A stretch of DNA of 64,000 bases from Ciona intestinalis (taxonomy: Eukaryota > Chordata > Ascidiacea > Phlebobranchia > Cionidae): NCBI RefSeq assembly GCF_000224145.3, contig NC_020166.2, positions 7,470,512 to 7,534,511 on the forward strand. The letters run 5' to 3'. Below, piece after piece: positions 36,681 to 47,170 of this stretch. The notes beneath the pieces are model-generated. The model was given only the letters and a program-made list of their open reading frames with translations, had not been told where the DNA came from and did not search any database. The position numbers and the translations under genes are program-made. Each line of letters begins with the position of its first letter. Position 1 is the first letter of the stretch.

Positions 36681-37809
36681 ATGGCCAGTGTTCGAATTTA
36701 TTTCGTAGTGTTTGTAGCTGTTAGCTTATTTTTTGTAGTAGTGAACGGTAAAAAAAGGGGCCGAAAAAATAAGCAGGGTACTGGTCAGCGTCGCCGTTCT
36801 CCCAATGTGGCGTGGAGCAAATATCAGCCTAATAGTTCTCGACAGTCACCCCTATCGGCTAAATCTCATCAAACCTCAAGGTGAGAAAATGCAATGATTA
36901 CCGGACATTCAAAATGACAATCTTTCGTTGTTTCACGCAAAATACAGCTGTTAATGCGGGGTTTCTATGCAATAACTATCCCCCGATTTTATCATATAGT
37001 TCTCTTGTGTAAAAAGGGAAACCTGTCGCACACAATATCTAAATATCCTGAGCTTGTTTTAAACAAACCAACAACGGTATATGGGAGTCGTGAGGATACG
37101 GTTTTTTAATTCATTGAATGTTTTTTGTTACTACTAAATGAATCGAAAATATAGAATAAAAAGGTGTTCCATCTTTCCCTCAACCTAGTACACATAATAT
37201 ACTGTAAGGTATGATGGGATAACTTTAAAACCTAAATCCTAGATTTTTTGATCGTAATTTGAATACTTAACAACCCCCTTTGAGAGTCCCTCATAGGGTT
37301 ATATATTTCTCTAAATATTATCATTTTACTACCAAATGGGACGAGAATAGATAATAAAAATATCCCATCTTACCCCCTACTATATACATAAAACATATTA
37401 TGAGTGATTGCATATATTTTATTGTTATTGTGCCGCTGCAACCGTTCATAGGATTCCTTTTTATTTCAGTGCGTCAAGAGCTTACAACGTACATACAATG
37501 GCAATGAATACCAGAGGTCGGGTTTCATTTGTATTTATTACTGTAGATAGTTAAAAATCTAATTTTGGGGGCAAAATGGATTTACTCTCTTGTTAAACCC
37601 CTTTTATATTGATAATCAAGTAGGGGCCGCAGTATCCTCACAACCCTCATAGATTGTTGTTAATCGTTTAAAACACGATCAGGGTATTTGGATATTATAC
37701 GTGCTAGAGGTGTCCCATCTTCCACAACGCAGTACTATGTATTGTTTCACATTTTTCTTTATGTTCATTTATAGACGAAGATCGATCGGAGAAGTTTATG
37801 CTTGACTAA
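36681..37809 (+). CDS. Tandem secreted-peptide gene A2 (basic type)
   Basis: Exons 36681-36880, 37470-37516, 37775-37809 encode 93 residues: signal peptide MASVRIYFVVFVAVSLFFVV, then GKKRGRKNKQGTGQRRRSPN and a Ser/Gln-rich stretch. Exon 2 gives SASRAYNVHTMAMNTR and exon 3 DEDRSEKFMLD. The last two exons are almost identical to those of A3, while the middle of exon 1 differs much more. The E-L-V motif is altered to VVV here. MITEs occupy intron 1. Function unknown; see A1 for the shared plan. Confidence 0.8.
36995..37190. mobile_element. MITE copy in A2 intron 1
   Basis: Left end degraded (TTCTCTTGTGTAAAAAGGGA), right CCATCTTTCCCTCAACCTAG. Confidence 0.7.
37200..37386. mobile_element. MITE copy in A2 intron 1, variant end
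   Basis: Left TACTGTAAGGTATGATGGGA, right TATCCCATCTTACCCCCTAC. It resembles the variant at 35041 in the paralogous A1 intron, so it may predate the gene duplication. Confidence 0.7.
37621..37738. mobile_element. MITE fragment in A2 intron 2
   Basis: Only the right part: CCTCACAACCCTCATAGATT to GTGTCCCATCTTCCACAAC. Confidence 0.7.
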
Positions 37810-37894
37810 CACAGATCGTAGTTAAGACCACTCTGTGGAACAATAAACCAAACTTACGAAATGTATTTGTGTTTTAGTTGAATAAAAACCCGTC

Positions 37895-38082
37895 TTTATT
37901 TACCATCAGCTTTAAATCTAAATCTACATTGAATTTATTTATTACACATAAACCATTTTCGAGGCCATGTTTATGTGTAAAGGTTTCCAGTTAAAATTCT
38001 TTTCTGTTTCCAAAACAATAGACAGACACAAAGCCGTTATGTTCTACGAAAATTGTTGTTATTTTCCAAAGTTAGTATAGAC
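37895..38082 (+). repeat. Array-specific intergenic unit, copy 1
   Basis: CCAAAACAATAGACAGACAC, AAAGCCGTTATGTTCTACGA and AAATTGTTGTTATTTTCC reappear upstream of B2 at about 40990-41060, and more weakly after A1 near 36135. It looks like a duplicated gene-flanking unit. Confidence 0.6.
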
Positions 38083-38564
38083 GAGGGGTTCCCAAACCCC
38101 GGCCCGCAGGAGCAAAATAAATGGCCTCAGAAGACTTTAAAATTACCGATTGCACACGTTTACAAATAAACATATTACTTTAAAAAATCGTCTAGAAATG
38201 TTTTATTGATTTCTGTAATAATTTACATTGCTTTTGTTACGTCACAAAAATAATTATGGGGGTCACAGCATCAGCCAACCTTCCACGCTTGTTACTCTGG
38301 TATGGGGGTTATATCCTGACATGATTCAACAAAAAACTGTGAAACTTTGTCTTTTACTCCGCAAGTACGTAGTTTAATCTGTTCTAGAAGCCATGTTTAT
38401 TACCAGCATATGTGTCGAACTTCCTGACCTAACTAACAGTATTCGTTATAACCAAATTTTGACCAATACAAGTCGCGTCGCCAATATAGCAAGGAAAACC
38501 TTGCCCGACGCATAATTATGATTTTACATATTGGCCCGCTATAAAATAAGTTTCGGAACCCCTG
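38083..38564. mobile_element. hAT-type non-autonomous element (482 bp)
   Basis: Ends GAGGGGTTCCCAAACC and GTTTCGGAACCCCTG, flanked by the 8-bp duplication GTATAGAC (38075-38082 and 38565-38572). No transposase frame. It interrupts the intergenic unit. Confidence 0.85.
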
Positions 38565-39354
38565 GTATAGACCAAGTTAGGAAACGGATTGTAAAACAAC
38601 GAGTTCTGTTTTCCATAGTCGCGCGTCTGTGACGTCATAGTCGCAGCCATTAACCGGTGCATCCAGCAGTTTTGCGTGTAAATTGCCATGCCTTTACTTT
38701 TTGGCTCACAAACTTAACACCTACATACCCGGCAACGAAACTTAAGGTATCTTTGTAAAATTTTCCTAATATCAAAACGACATTAAGGATAACAATACTG
38801 AGTTACTATTTTTGGTCTTCTCCTTGAATTAATAATAATAAACCACCCTTTCTACGTTTATGAAATCGGAAACCGCGAACACCTTATCTGCTAGTACTTG
38901 AGCAGTTTGGAGCTGCATAGTCATCCATGTTAGATTATAAATATAGTATATATTGGTTCTGTAGATTCGTAGGTATGAGCATATACTATTGTGTAAACTA
39001 AGCTGATTGCTGCTAGTATTAATCGCCAACGTAAAGTACCCTGTTAAACCACACTGCAGCCTACTCTGAAAAACAGTTAGAATACTAATTTACTAGAAAT
39101 TAATTCTTGGATTTAATATTATATAACAAGATTTATATTAGAACTTACATTTTAAATCTTAAAACAACCGCTAGAAGTGTTTTTTTTTCTAGCTTTGCAT
39201 CGCTTACAAAAACCGAATAAACACACGCCGACCATGCATTTGGGCGATTCACGCTCTGTGGGCTCCGTAATGGCGGACATAAGCGCCGTTTCCTGACATG
39301 ACGTTGTTATTTCCTATTGGTATGAGCAGACGCGCACGTTAATCTTGTTGATTG

Positions 39355-39486
39355 AGTATAACTTAAACGCAGGCAATTTCTTTGTTCACAATTTGAGTTC
39401 AAATCATAGGCATCGCTAATGTATTTAGATGTCGTTTTAGTTTTACAGAATAATAAAACCATTCTAATTTTCAGTGTGTTTTGACA
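39355..39486 (+). promoter_or_regulatory. Conserved upstream block of peptide gene B1
   Basis: TATAACTTAAACGCAGGCAA, TTTCTTTGTTCACA, TTCAAATCAT, and TTTTACAGAA before the ATG recur at the same spacing before B2 (41095-41230). Confidence 0.5.
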
Positions 39487-40705
39487 ATGGAAAAGTTAAA
39501 ATTGTTTTTCGTGCTTTTGATAACTTTTAGCTCATCTGTCGAGTTGGTATTTGGGTTTCCCGGATTACGTAAGGGTGTGACCCGACAAGGTAGCAGGTAA
39601 GAACTAAAACGAATCTTTGTCCGGCGTCGTGTCTATATGTGTCCTTGGACAAGACCCCCAACGGGAATTTCTCCAACCCAGTAGACACTAATGGGTTGTC
39701 AAAATTGTTAAAGATTATAAAAAAATGATAAAATTCCCCCTCAAAAATGATCACCCGCAAAATAACATACATGGAAACGCGTAAGCTGGTACAAGGTGTA
39801 TGAAACAAAACACTCGTGTTATTAAGACTGTCGCGTTTCGGTCACGCGAGGCTAAGCAAGTTACATTCATTCATTGTATAAAAGTACCTGAGAAGCTTTG
39901 TGTATTTCGATACACCAACCAACAATGTTAACTTTCTATGAAATATTCTTGTACTAAAGCAACGTATTTAATAAACAGTATTTGTAGGAAATGTGAAAAT
40001 ACACAGTAATAGGGTGGGGTAAGACAATGCCTCGCAAAACATGTGACAAAATATATAGGTTTTAAGGGGATATCATAAATTTCATAAAGACTGATTTTAA
40101 ACACTTTACAGTAATCGGCTTTGGCATACACTTTGTAAGGACCTAAAAATAAACCATATAGACCTGTCCCTGCAGAGGCGTTTTATTTTTCCTTTTTTGC
40201 TATATTTTTAATCTATTAATTCTTTTCTAGTAACAGAGCCTACAATATCGACACAGAAGAAATGGAAATTGATGGTTTATATAACATGTTTATAAATTAA
40301 AATTGTATTTTTAATGTTTATTTGTTTATTATCTATATTCTTCATTCACTGTACGTGTAAAATTGGTTTAAAATTTCAAGAACTAAATAAATTATAAACA
40401 TAATTAAAAATCAACGGACGATTAGATTAACAAAACAGAACTTACTTTATTCGGAAAATGTTTTCACTTTATTTGCAAAAGATAAAATATATCAATTACT
40501 TGCCTATATAATGCGAATAGCCGCATTTTGGCGTTGGTTTACTATATTCTCATGCATTCTTAATTTTCTTTGTTTACTGCAAAATAGGACGAGAAAATAG
40601 AATCAAAAAGTGTCCCATCTTTCCCAACCCTACTATACACTAACTTCGTGTCATTTTCTAGACATTCAACGAATAATGGATCTAATGAAAGTCAGATCTG
40701 CTTAG
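39487..40705 (+). CDS. Tandem secreted-peptide gene B1
   Basis: Exons 39487-39596, 40231-40274, 40662-40705 encode 65 residues. The signal peptide MEKLKLFFVLLITFSSSVEL (E-L-V motif) is followed by a short, positively charged part (FPGLRKGVTRQGSR). Exon 2 gives SNRAYNIDTEEMEID and exon 3 DIQRIMDLMKVRSA. After the stop, AGATCAGTTG|GTAAAC and TTTTCAG|ATTGTTCTTGAGCTGC suggest a 3' UTR intron, also seen in B2. The end region AATAAACCAAAGTTAC matches the A genes. A SINE lies in intron 1. It is very close to B2 except just after the signal peptide. Confidence 0.78.
39620..39875 (+). repeat. SINE copy in B1 intron 1
   Basis: CTATATGTGTCCTTGGACAA, CCAACCCAGTAGACACTAAT, then the tail CACGCGAGGCTAAGCAAGTT and a TTCATTCATT run. 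The tRNA head is largely lost. Confidence 0.75.
40565..40635. mobile_element. MITE fragment in B1 intron 2
   Basis: TTTACTGCAAAATAGGACGA to CCCATCTTTCCCAACCCTAC; right end only. Confidence 0.7.
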
Positions 40706-41094
40706 AGATCAGTTGGTAAACATAAACTTTCGATTTAATTAATTTTCATTTATTTATGTTCTAATTCCCTATTTTTCAGATTGTTCTTGAGCTGCAAAAA
40801 GAGAATAATATTTATTTCGTTGGAATAATAATAAACCAAAGTTACAATACCACTAATGTTAGTTTTGTTGCTGTATATATCTGTTACCACATATCATTTA
40901 TGAATAAAAAGATCTTGCAGACAAGGTTAATAAAAACAAAACTTATTTTCGTAGCCGTGCTTTTTGTGTAAAGATTTACAGTTGAAATTTTATTATATTG
41001 CCAAAACAATAGACAGAGACATAAAGCCGTTACGTTCTACGAAAATCGTTGCCATTTCCTATCGTTAGGAGTAGACGCGCATGCTATATAGTCC

Positions 41095-41230
41095 TGTTGG
41101 GCATAACTTAAACGCAGGCGATTTCTTTGTTCACAGTTTAAATTCAAATCATGTTTAATATTAATGTATTCAGGTTTGTTAAAAGTTTTACAGAAAAATC
41201 CAAACGATTGTAATTTTTAGTGTTTTGACA
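41095..41230 (+). promoter_or_regulatory. Conserved upstream block of peptide gene B2
   Basis: CATAACTTAAACGCAGGCGA, TTTCTTTGTTCACAGTTT and TTCAAATCAT, as before B1. Confidence 0.5.
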
Positions 41231-42313
41231 ATGGAAAAGCTGAAATTGTTTTTCGTACTCTTGATAACTTTTAGCTCCTGTGTGGAATTGGTGGTTGGAC
41301 CGCCTGGTAACCGAGATGTGGTGGTTTCAGACGACAGAGGTAAAAGGTAAGAACTAAAACGACTATTTGTATAAAGCACGTATCAGAGAAGTAGTATGCG
41401 TTGTGATACTCAACCAACAATGTTAACTGTCTATATGAGATATGTAATATACTTGTACTAAAGCAACGTATTTATTAATTAAACATTAATTGTAGGAAAT
41501 GTAAAACTACAGAGTAATAGGGTAAGGTATGACAATGCCTCGCAAAATATGCAGCGAAGTATATAGGATTCAAGGTGATATCATAAATATCATAACACCG
41601 ATTTTTATTACTTAACAGTAATCGGCTTTGGCCTGCACTTTGTAGAGATCTAAAAGTAAACCATAGTCCTGCCATTGGCGCGTTCTATTATCTCTTTCTT
41701 TTTGCTATATTTTAAATTTTTCAATTCTTTTCTAGCCAAAACTACAATATCCACAAAGAAGAAATGAAAATTGATGGTTTTTAATTTGTTTATAAGTTGA
41801 AATAGTACATCTAATATTTATTGTTTTATTATCTTCGCTGTACGAGTAAAATTCATTGAAATTTTAGGAAAGAAAAAAATCATAAATACATTTAAAGTCA
41901 ATGGACGATTAGATTAACAAAACAAAACTTACTTTATTTGGAAAATATTTTCACTTTTTTTGGCAAAAGATAAAATATTATTAATTACTTGCCTAATGCG
42001 AATAGCCGCATATTGCTGCCGTTGGCTTGCTATATATTCTCCTTAAGTTATGCATAAAGTAGGATGGGGGATATGGAACACTTTTACATTCTATTTTCCA
42101 TGTCCCATTTGGTAGTAAACAAAAAAAAAACGTTTAAAGAATTAAAACCGTACCATCACGATACCCACAGACCGTTTAAAACACGATTAGGATATTTGTT
42201 AAGTGGTAAAGGTGTTTTCCGTCTTCTCTCACCCAACTGGAAATATATTAACGTTGTGTTATTTTTTAGACATCAAACGAGTAATGGATCTAATGAAAGT
42301 CAGATCTGCTTAG
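41231..42313 (+). CDS. Tandem secreted-peptide gene B2
   Basis: Exons 41231-41346, 41736-41776, 42270-42313 encode 66 residues: signal peptide MEKLKLFFVLLITFSSCVEL, then PPGNRDVVVSDDRGKR. Exon 2 gives SQNYNIHKEEMKID and exon 3 DIKRVMDLMKVRSA. Signal peptide and last exon are almost the same as in B1, but the intervening piece shares essentially nothing with it and is no longer purely basic. Intron 1 is homologous to that of B1 over several hundred bases (GACAATGCCTCGCAAAA motif in both). A MITE is in intron 2. Confidence 0.78.
42058..42240. mobile_element. MITE copy in B2 intron 2
   Basis: Left AGTAGGATGGGGGATATGGA, right TCCGTCTTCTCTCACCCAAC. Confidence 0.75.
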
Positions 42314-42486
42314 AGATCAGCTATGGTAAACATAAACTTTTTAATTCAATTCAATTCTATTTTATTTATGTTGCATTTTCATATTTTTTAGATTCTTCTT
42401 GAGCTGCAAAAAGGGAATAATATTCAATTCGTTTGGAATAATAATAAATCTAATTTACAATACTAATGTGCTGTTCATAATACAAA

Positions 42487-43400
42487 TTATTTGTTGCCGG
42501 TAAAGCAATAATCGGCCGGAAAATAGTCGAAAGGGAAAAATCTCTTGCGATGCTGCGGAAAGTTTGTCTGATTCGATGCTGTAAAACTAGTAAGAACTAG
42601 AAGAACTATAGAGTGACATGAGTTGTGACAGGATGGAGTCACACTGGCCACAACAAAGTCACTTAACACGTTCTATAACTTAATTAAACCTATGGTTAAA
42701 GGGAAAATGGAGTCTAAATTTGAGGTCGTTGAACAGAGCCTCACTCATATAGGACAGAAGGGGAAAATTGCTTTCCAGTGTTTAGCTTAGTAACACGTAC
42801 GCATACAGTGATGGAATTTAAATAGTCGAGCGCTTTAACAACTTTGCCAAGGCGACAAATTCGGGTGTTTTTCGGGTGTGTTTTTATGAGAAGGCTACAT
42901 GGGGAATAAAAAAATCTGAGTGTATACAAATTTTAAATTACATACGATAAGTGAAATTATTTATTGTCCATAAAATAATTTTAATATGCTAATGGAACAG
43001 CATTTTACAGTTACAAAATATTCTTATCAAAAATTGATTCCAAGTCGTAGAACAAAACCGTGATGTTCTTGGAAAATTACCGACATATTTCCTTAATACG
43101 ATTTGATGCGCATATCTGTTCACTTATGTGGAAGGGTACAACTCGGAGACTATAGAGCTATGCACGCATATGGCGTTAAAGCAAGGTAGTGTTGGAATAT
43201 TTTATTCATTTAAAAGGTTTTACAAAAAAAAATAAGAACACATTTTTAGAGTTTGATTATTTTGCTTTTCTTTGGAATTTGTAATTTTATTGCGGCCTGT
43301 GATTAAAGTTACTGGCAATTTACGTAAGGATTATGTGCTGTATATGCTGTTTCGTATGAAGATATATTATAATATAGACAGAACTGGTAACAGGGGAAAG
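42487..43400. other. Spacer between B2 and A3
   Basis: No exon seen. On the minus strand near 42770-42870 CCTTGGCAAAGTTGTTAAAG and CGCTCGAC look like a worn SINE head (A box region). The rest is unassigned. Confidence 0.4.
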
Positions 43401-43404
43401 TATG

Positions 43405-43588
43405 TATAGTGTGGTGGGGGAGATGGGGCACTTTTTATTCTATTTTCTCGTTCTATTTGGTACTAAACAAAGAACATTCAACCAAATATAAAACGTATCA
43501 TTACGCCTCCCATAGACCGTTGTTAATTGTTTAAAACACAAATAGGATATTTGGATATATTAGGGACTCTCTCCCCCATCAAACTATA
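43405..43588. mobile_element. MITE copy before A3
   Basis: Left TATAGTGTGGTGGGGGAGAT, right CTCTCTCCCCCATCAAACTA. Confidence 0.8.
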
Positions 43589-43600
43589 TCAAATTATTTA

Positions 43601-43700
43601 AAAGCAGTTGCGGAGCCTCTATACCACAGCACGGCCTACTATAGATATATCTTTAGTAGGCCATATTTCTAGTAAAGGAATAAACTTTCAAGGAAAGATG
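43601..43700 (+). promoter_or_regulatory. Upstream block of basic-peptide gene 3 with palindrome
   Basis: AAGCAGTTGCGGAGCCTCTA and AGGAATAAACTT match the A1/A2 blocks. Between them an inserted stem (GGCCTACTA ... TAGTAGGCC, 12-base loop) resembles the palindrome at 33010. Confidence 0.45.
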
Positions 43701-43842
43701 CAGCCCAACTGTTTAAATACTGGTTTTGTGATTACGACTTTGAAAATTGCTTTGTGAACTTTAATTCTTAATCCTGAGGTTAATTATGATTCTGTAGTTA
43801 ACATGCGCCTAAACAGCTTATCATTCCTATATAGGTAAAGCT

Positions 43843-44720
43843 ATGGCAAGTTTTCGAACCTATTTCGTGGTGTTTGTAGCTTTTAACTTAATTGTAGAAC
43901 TTGCGGAAAGTAAAAAGAAGAGAGGGGGTAAAAAGAAACAAGGTGGCCGGCGTCGTCGAACTCCAAAACCAACGCTGGAAAAACCAGATCCTAAAGCGAC
44001 TCGTCAGTTACTACAGCCGACATCAAATAAATTTGCGAGGTAAGAAATAGCAAAATATATGTCCGCTTTTACAAAATGAAATTCTTTCGTTTTTTACATC
44101 CAATATACGACTGTGTGTATCTATGTTTTACTATATGTTATGAATCATCGCATTTATGATACAGTGATGTGGGGGAAGATGGGACACCTTTGCATTCCAT
44201 CTTCTACTCCCATTTAGCAGTAAACAAAGATCATTTAAAGATTTGTAAAACCGTATCCTTACGACTCCCATTGACCGTTGTTATTTGTTTAAAAAACACA
44301 CACAATTAGAGTGGGTAAACTTTATGTGCTAAAGGTGTCCCGTCTTCCTCAACCATGTTTTATTTTACTGTTGACGCGTCTTTGCAACCGTTTTAAATTC
44401 CTTTTTATTTCAGTGTGTCGAGTACTTACAACGTACATACAATGGCAATGAATACCAGAGGTTGAGTTTCTTTCATATTTATTACTGTAGATAATTAATC
44501 CACAGGTGGAATTGGATTAGATTTTGCTATTCTGTTATAACGCATTTTAGGGCCTTTTAACTATATTTTACTTAGCAGGACATTAGGGCTTGCCGTTACT
44601 TTACAAATTCCAAATCAAATATAGGTTGATTTCAAGATGTGGTTCTGTATGTGTTGTTTCACATTATCTTTATGTTCATTTATAGACGAAGATCGATCGG
44701 CGAAGTTTATGCTTGAATAA
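43843..44720 (+). CDS. Tandem secreted-peptide gene A3 (basic type)
   Basis: Exons 43843-44039, 44414-44460, 44686-44720 encode 92 residues: signal peptide MASFRTYFVVFVAFNLIVEL (E-L-A form), then SKKKRGGKKKQGGRRRRTPK and a Lys/Pro/Gln-rich stretch. Exon 2 gives SVSSTYNVHTMAMNTR and exon 3 DEDRSAKFMLE. The stop codon overlaps an AATAAA, with a second signal in the conserved AATAAACCAAACTTACGA 40 bases on. Although its closest relatives are A1 and A2, it lies between B2 and B3, so the array order is not simple. Confidence 0.8.
44160..44357. mobile_element. MITE copy in A3 intron 1
   Basis: Left CAGTGATGTGGGGGAAGATG, right GTGTCCCGTCTTCCTCAACC. Confidence 0.8.
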
Positions 44721-44824
44721 AACAGATCGTAGTTAAGACCACTCTGTTGAACAATAAACCAAACTTACGAAATGTTTCTGTTTCTCGTAAAACAATAATC
44801 CGTGACGTCACATCGCACCGATAT

Positions 44825-45160
44825 AAGTTCAGTTGATGGTTAGCGCGCATACCTCTAACGTTTAACCATACGTTGTGGTTTCAAGGGACGTTGTCGCTGC
44901 TACCATTGTGGACGGTTAACTCTCATCGAGGAAGACAGTTTACGGCAATTGCTTTAACCCAGTGGTCTTAAATAAGCTGTCTGAATTTTCAGCTATAATG
45001 AAACATAAAAAATAAAAAAAAAAAACAATTACCTATAAAGTTACATTCGTGGTAAGTCGTAACCTGACACGAGGTGTACCTAAAAAAACACCCGTGATTT
45101 AACAACCGAATAACAACTACCATTTTCCATGCGAGGATAAAGTAAGATACATTCATTTAT
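44825..45160 (+). repeat. Nearly full-length SINE
   Basis: Head GATGGTTAGCGCGCATACCT and GTGGTTTCAAGGGACGTTGT (worn A and B boxes), middle GCTACCATTGTGGACGG, tail TGCGAGGATAAAGTAAGATA. Confidence 0.75.
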
Positions 45161-45288
45161 CTAATATCGGTGGTAATATGTAACATGTGTTGATGTAAGA
45201 AGCTTTTGCAGAACACAATGCAAAACTTGATGCTGACTTTAAAAGGCCGTTATTACATTTGCATTGGTTACAAACGTTATGATAATAA

Positions 45289-45535
45289 TATATTAGGGTG
45301 GGAGAAAGAAGACAATTTTAGCACATAATGTCCAAATATCCTGATCTTGTTTTAAACAATGAACAGCGGCCAGCATGGGAGTCGTAAAATACAGTTTTGT
45401 AATTACTAATGAACGTCGTTTGTTTACTACTAAATGAGACTAGATCTCACAACATAGACCGTTGTCAGTTGTTTAAACCACGATCAGGATATTTGGATAT
45501 TACGTGCTAAAGGTGTCCCATCTAACCCTATAGTA
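45289..45535. mobile_element. MITE copy
   Basis: Left TATTAGGGTGGGAGAAAGAA, right GGTGTCCCATCTAACCCTAT. Two inner segments are in opposite orientation, so it may be two copies fused. Confidence 0.65.
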
Positions 45536-45925
45536 CTAAATTTTGATTTGATTTCTGTAAAGAGATTAAAGAATAAATGCCAAATTTAGGAATCGAGGTA
45601 TTTGGAAAAAGTCGCCCAAAAAACAACAAGAACCACTGTTTAACGAAAAAATCGATATAACCACTTACGTGCTCAACAACTATTCAATACAAATGAACTT
45701 ATATGACCACTTATACGTACGTGCTCAATAATCTTTATTTTCTAGTGAAATGTTAAACAATCCAAGCACAGTATATCCTGTCTTTAAGTAATAGCAAAAA
45801 CCACTAGGAAATATTGTTAGTATAGTCTTAATTGGATGCTGGCTATACGGTACAGGTTAATGGGTAAAAATACACAATGCTTCATTTTGAAAAGTTATGG
45901 CATTTTGTTTCTATTTAGAAAAATC

Positions 45926-46782
45926 ATGGCAAGGTTAAATTTCTATCTTACGATATTGCTAGTTTCTAGTTGTTCGGTGGAGATCGTCAGTGTTGGTTTA
46001 GGTCTCGGTAACAAATTCATATCCCGACAGCCTGGTGTAAAGTAAGAAACAACTTCTAAGCAGTTTTTGCACGCCAGCAATCGCTATAGTACTCTTATAT
46101 ATAGTGGGGTGGGGAAAGATGCACACTTTTAATTGCATTTTCTCGTCGCATTTAGTAGTAAACAAAGAAAATTTAAAGAATTATAAAACCGTATCCCCAC
46201 GACACCTAAACTATAAAGACGGTTGTTAATTGTTTGAAACACGAATCGAACATTTGAATATAATGTGCTAAAAATATCCCATGCCACCACCATACTATGT
46301 AACGTATAATGCTCTCTCTATAAATATCAATAGTTGTGTTTTCTCATGTTAATTCGTGTTCCATTCTGCCTTCAGAAAACTGCATCCCTTTTACAATGTC
46401 AAATCATCCCCAGTGAAGATGCAGCAAGGTTTATCTTTGTTTAATCGTTTATTTTTCTCACTTACTTTCGTGATGAAATAAAAAAAATAAAAAAAATAAT
46501 CATACGCAAAGTTACATACCTGGTAACTCGAAAGGTGGCACGGGGTGTATGAAACAGAACACTCGTGTTATAACGACTGTCGTTTTCCAGCCACACGATG
46601 ATAAAGTAAGTTAATTTCATTCTTTCGTGATATAAGACACTGTGCATATCAGCATATAATTTAAGTCATGTTATAGGCAATATCCTAATGTGACACAACC
46701 ATTTTAGCCATTAAGTCACAGTAATACTTTTACAGACGAGTTGCTACTCCTACAAGCCCTGGCGAATGACAAGCTTGATTAG
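45926..46782 (+). CDS. Tandem secreted-peptide gene B3 (divergent)
   Basis: Exons 45926-46041, 46376-46428, 46736-46782 encode 71 residues: signal peptide MARLNFYLTILLVSSCSVEI (E-I-V motif), then SVGLGLGNKFISRQPGV. Exon 2 gives KKLHPFYNVKSSPVKMQQ and exon 3 DELLLLQALANDKLD. Phases 2/1 and the YNV core tie it to the array, and the end region AATAAACTAAATTTAAAC links it to C1. A possible 3' UTR intron ends at TTTCAG|ATTTGTCTTGGTACTGC. A MITE is in intron 1 and a SINE in intron 2. Confidence 0.72.
46099..46299. mobile_element. MITE copy in B3 intron 1
   Basis: Left TATAGTGGGGTGGGGAAAGA, right end decayed (ATATCCCATGCCACCACCAT). Confidence 0.8.
46478..46625 (+). repeat. SINE copy (5'-truncated) in B3 intron 2
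   Basis: AATCATACGCAAAGTTACAT to CACACGATGATAAAGTAAGT. Confidence 0.75.
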
Positions 46783-46889
46783 ACCAGGTTATAAGAAAGC
46801 ACTTTTCTTACAATTCTACTTCAATTATATGTTGTATATACCTCTGTTTCAGATTTGTCTTGGTACTGCAACAAAGAAAAAAATATTGA

Positions 46890-47105
46890 GGCAATAAACT
46901 AAATTTAAACTATAGATTCGTGTACTGGATTCCAATTTCCGTCAGTTGTATTCTTTCAGTATCTCAGACTCCCCACACGCCATTTATTCTCTCGGAAATT
47001 AACCGACATTTATCAAGAACAGGATCAATCTCCTAAAGATGCCATTAGACTGCTTGGTGTTAGCGCCATTCTTCCGCCTTCCTAAGCGCCTTAGATTAGC
47101 TGAGA
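46890..47105 (+). repeat. Duplicated gene-flanking block, copy 1
   Basis: CTATAGATTCGTGTACTGGA, TTTCAGTATCTCAGACTCCC and GCTTGGTGTTAGCGCCATTC recur at 48188-48375 with few differences. It marks a recent duplication that carried the C gene. Confidence 0.9.
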
Positions 47106-47170
47106 AATGTTAAAAACTTAATGTCTGACGAAGTGTAAGTCAATTTTTTAAGTTTTTAGAGCATTTCAAT

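Noticed and set aside
42487-42929. Minus-strand open frames between B2 and A3
   Set aside because: Short, no splice or family support, and one overlaps a worn SINE head.
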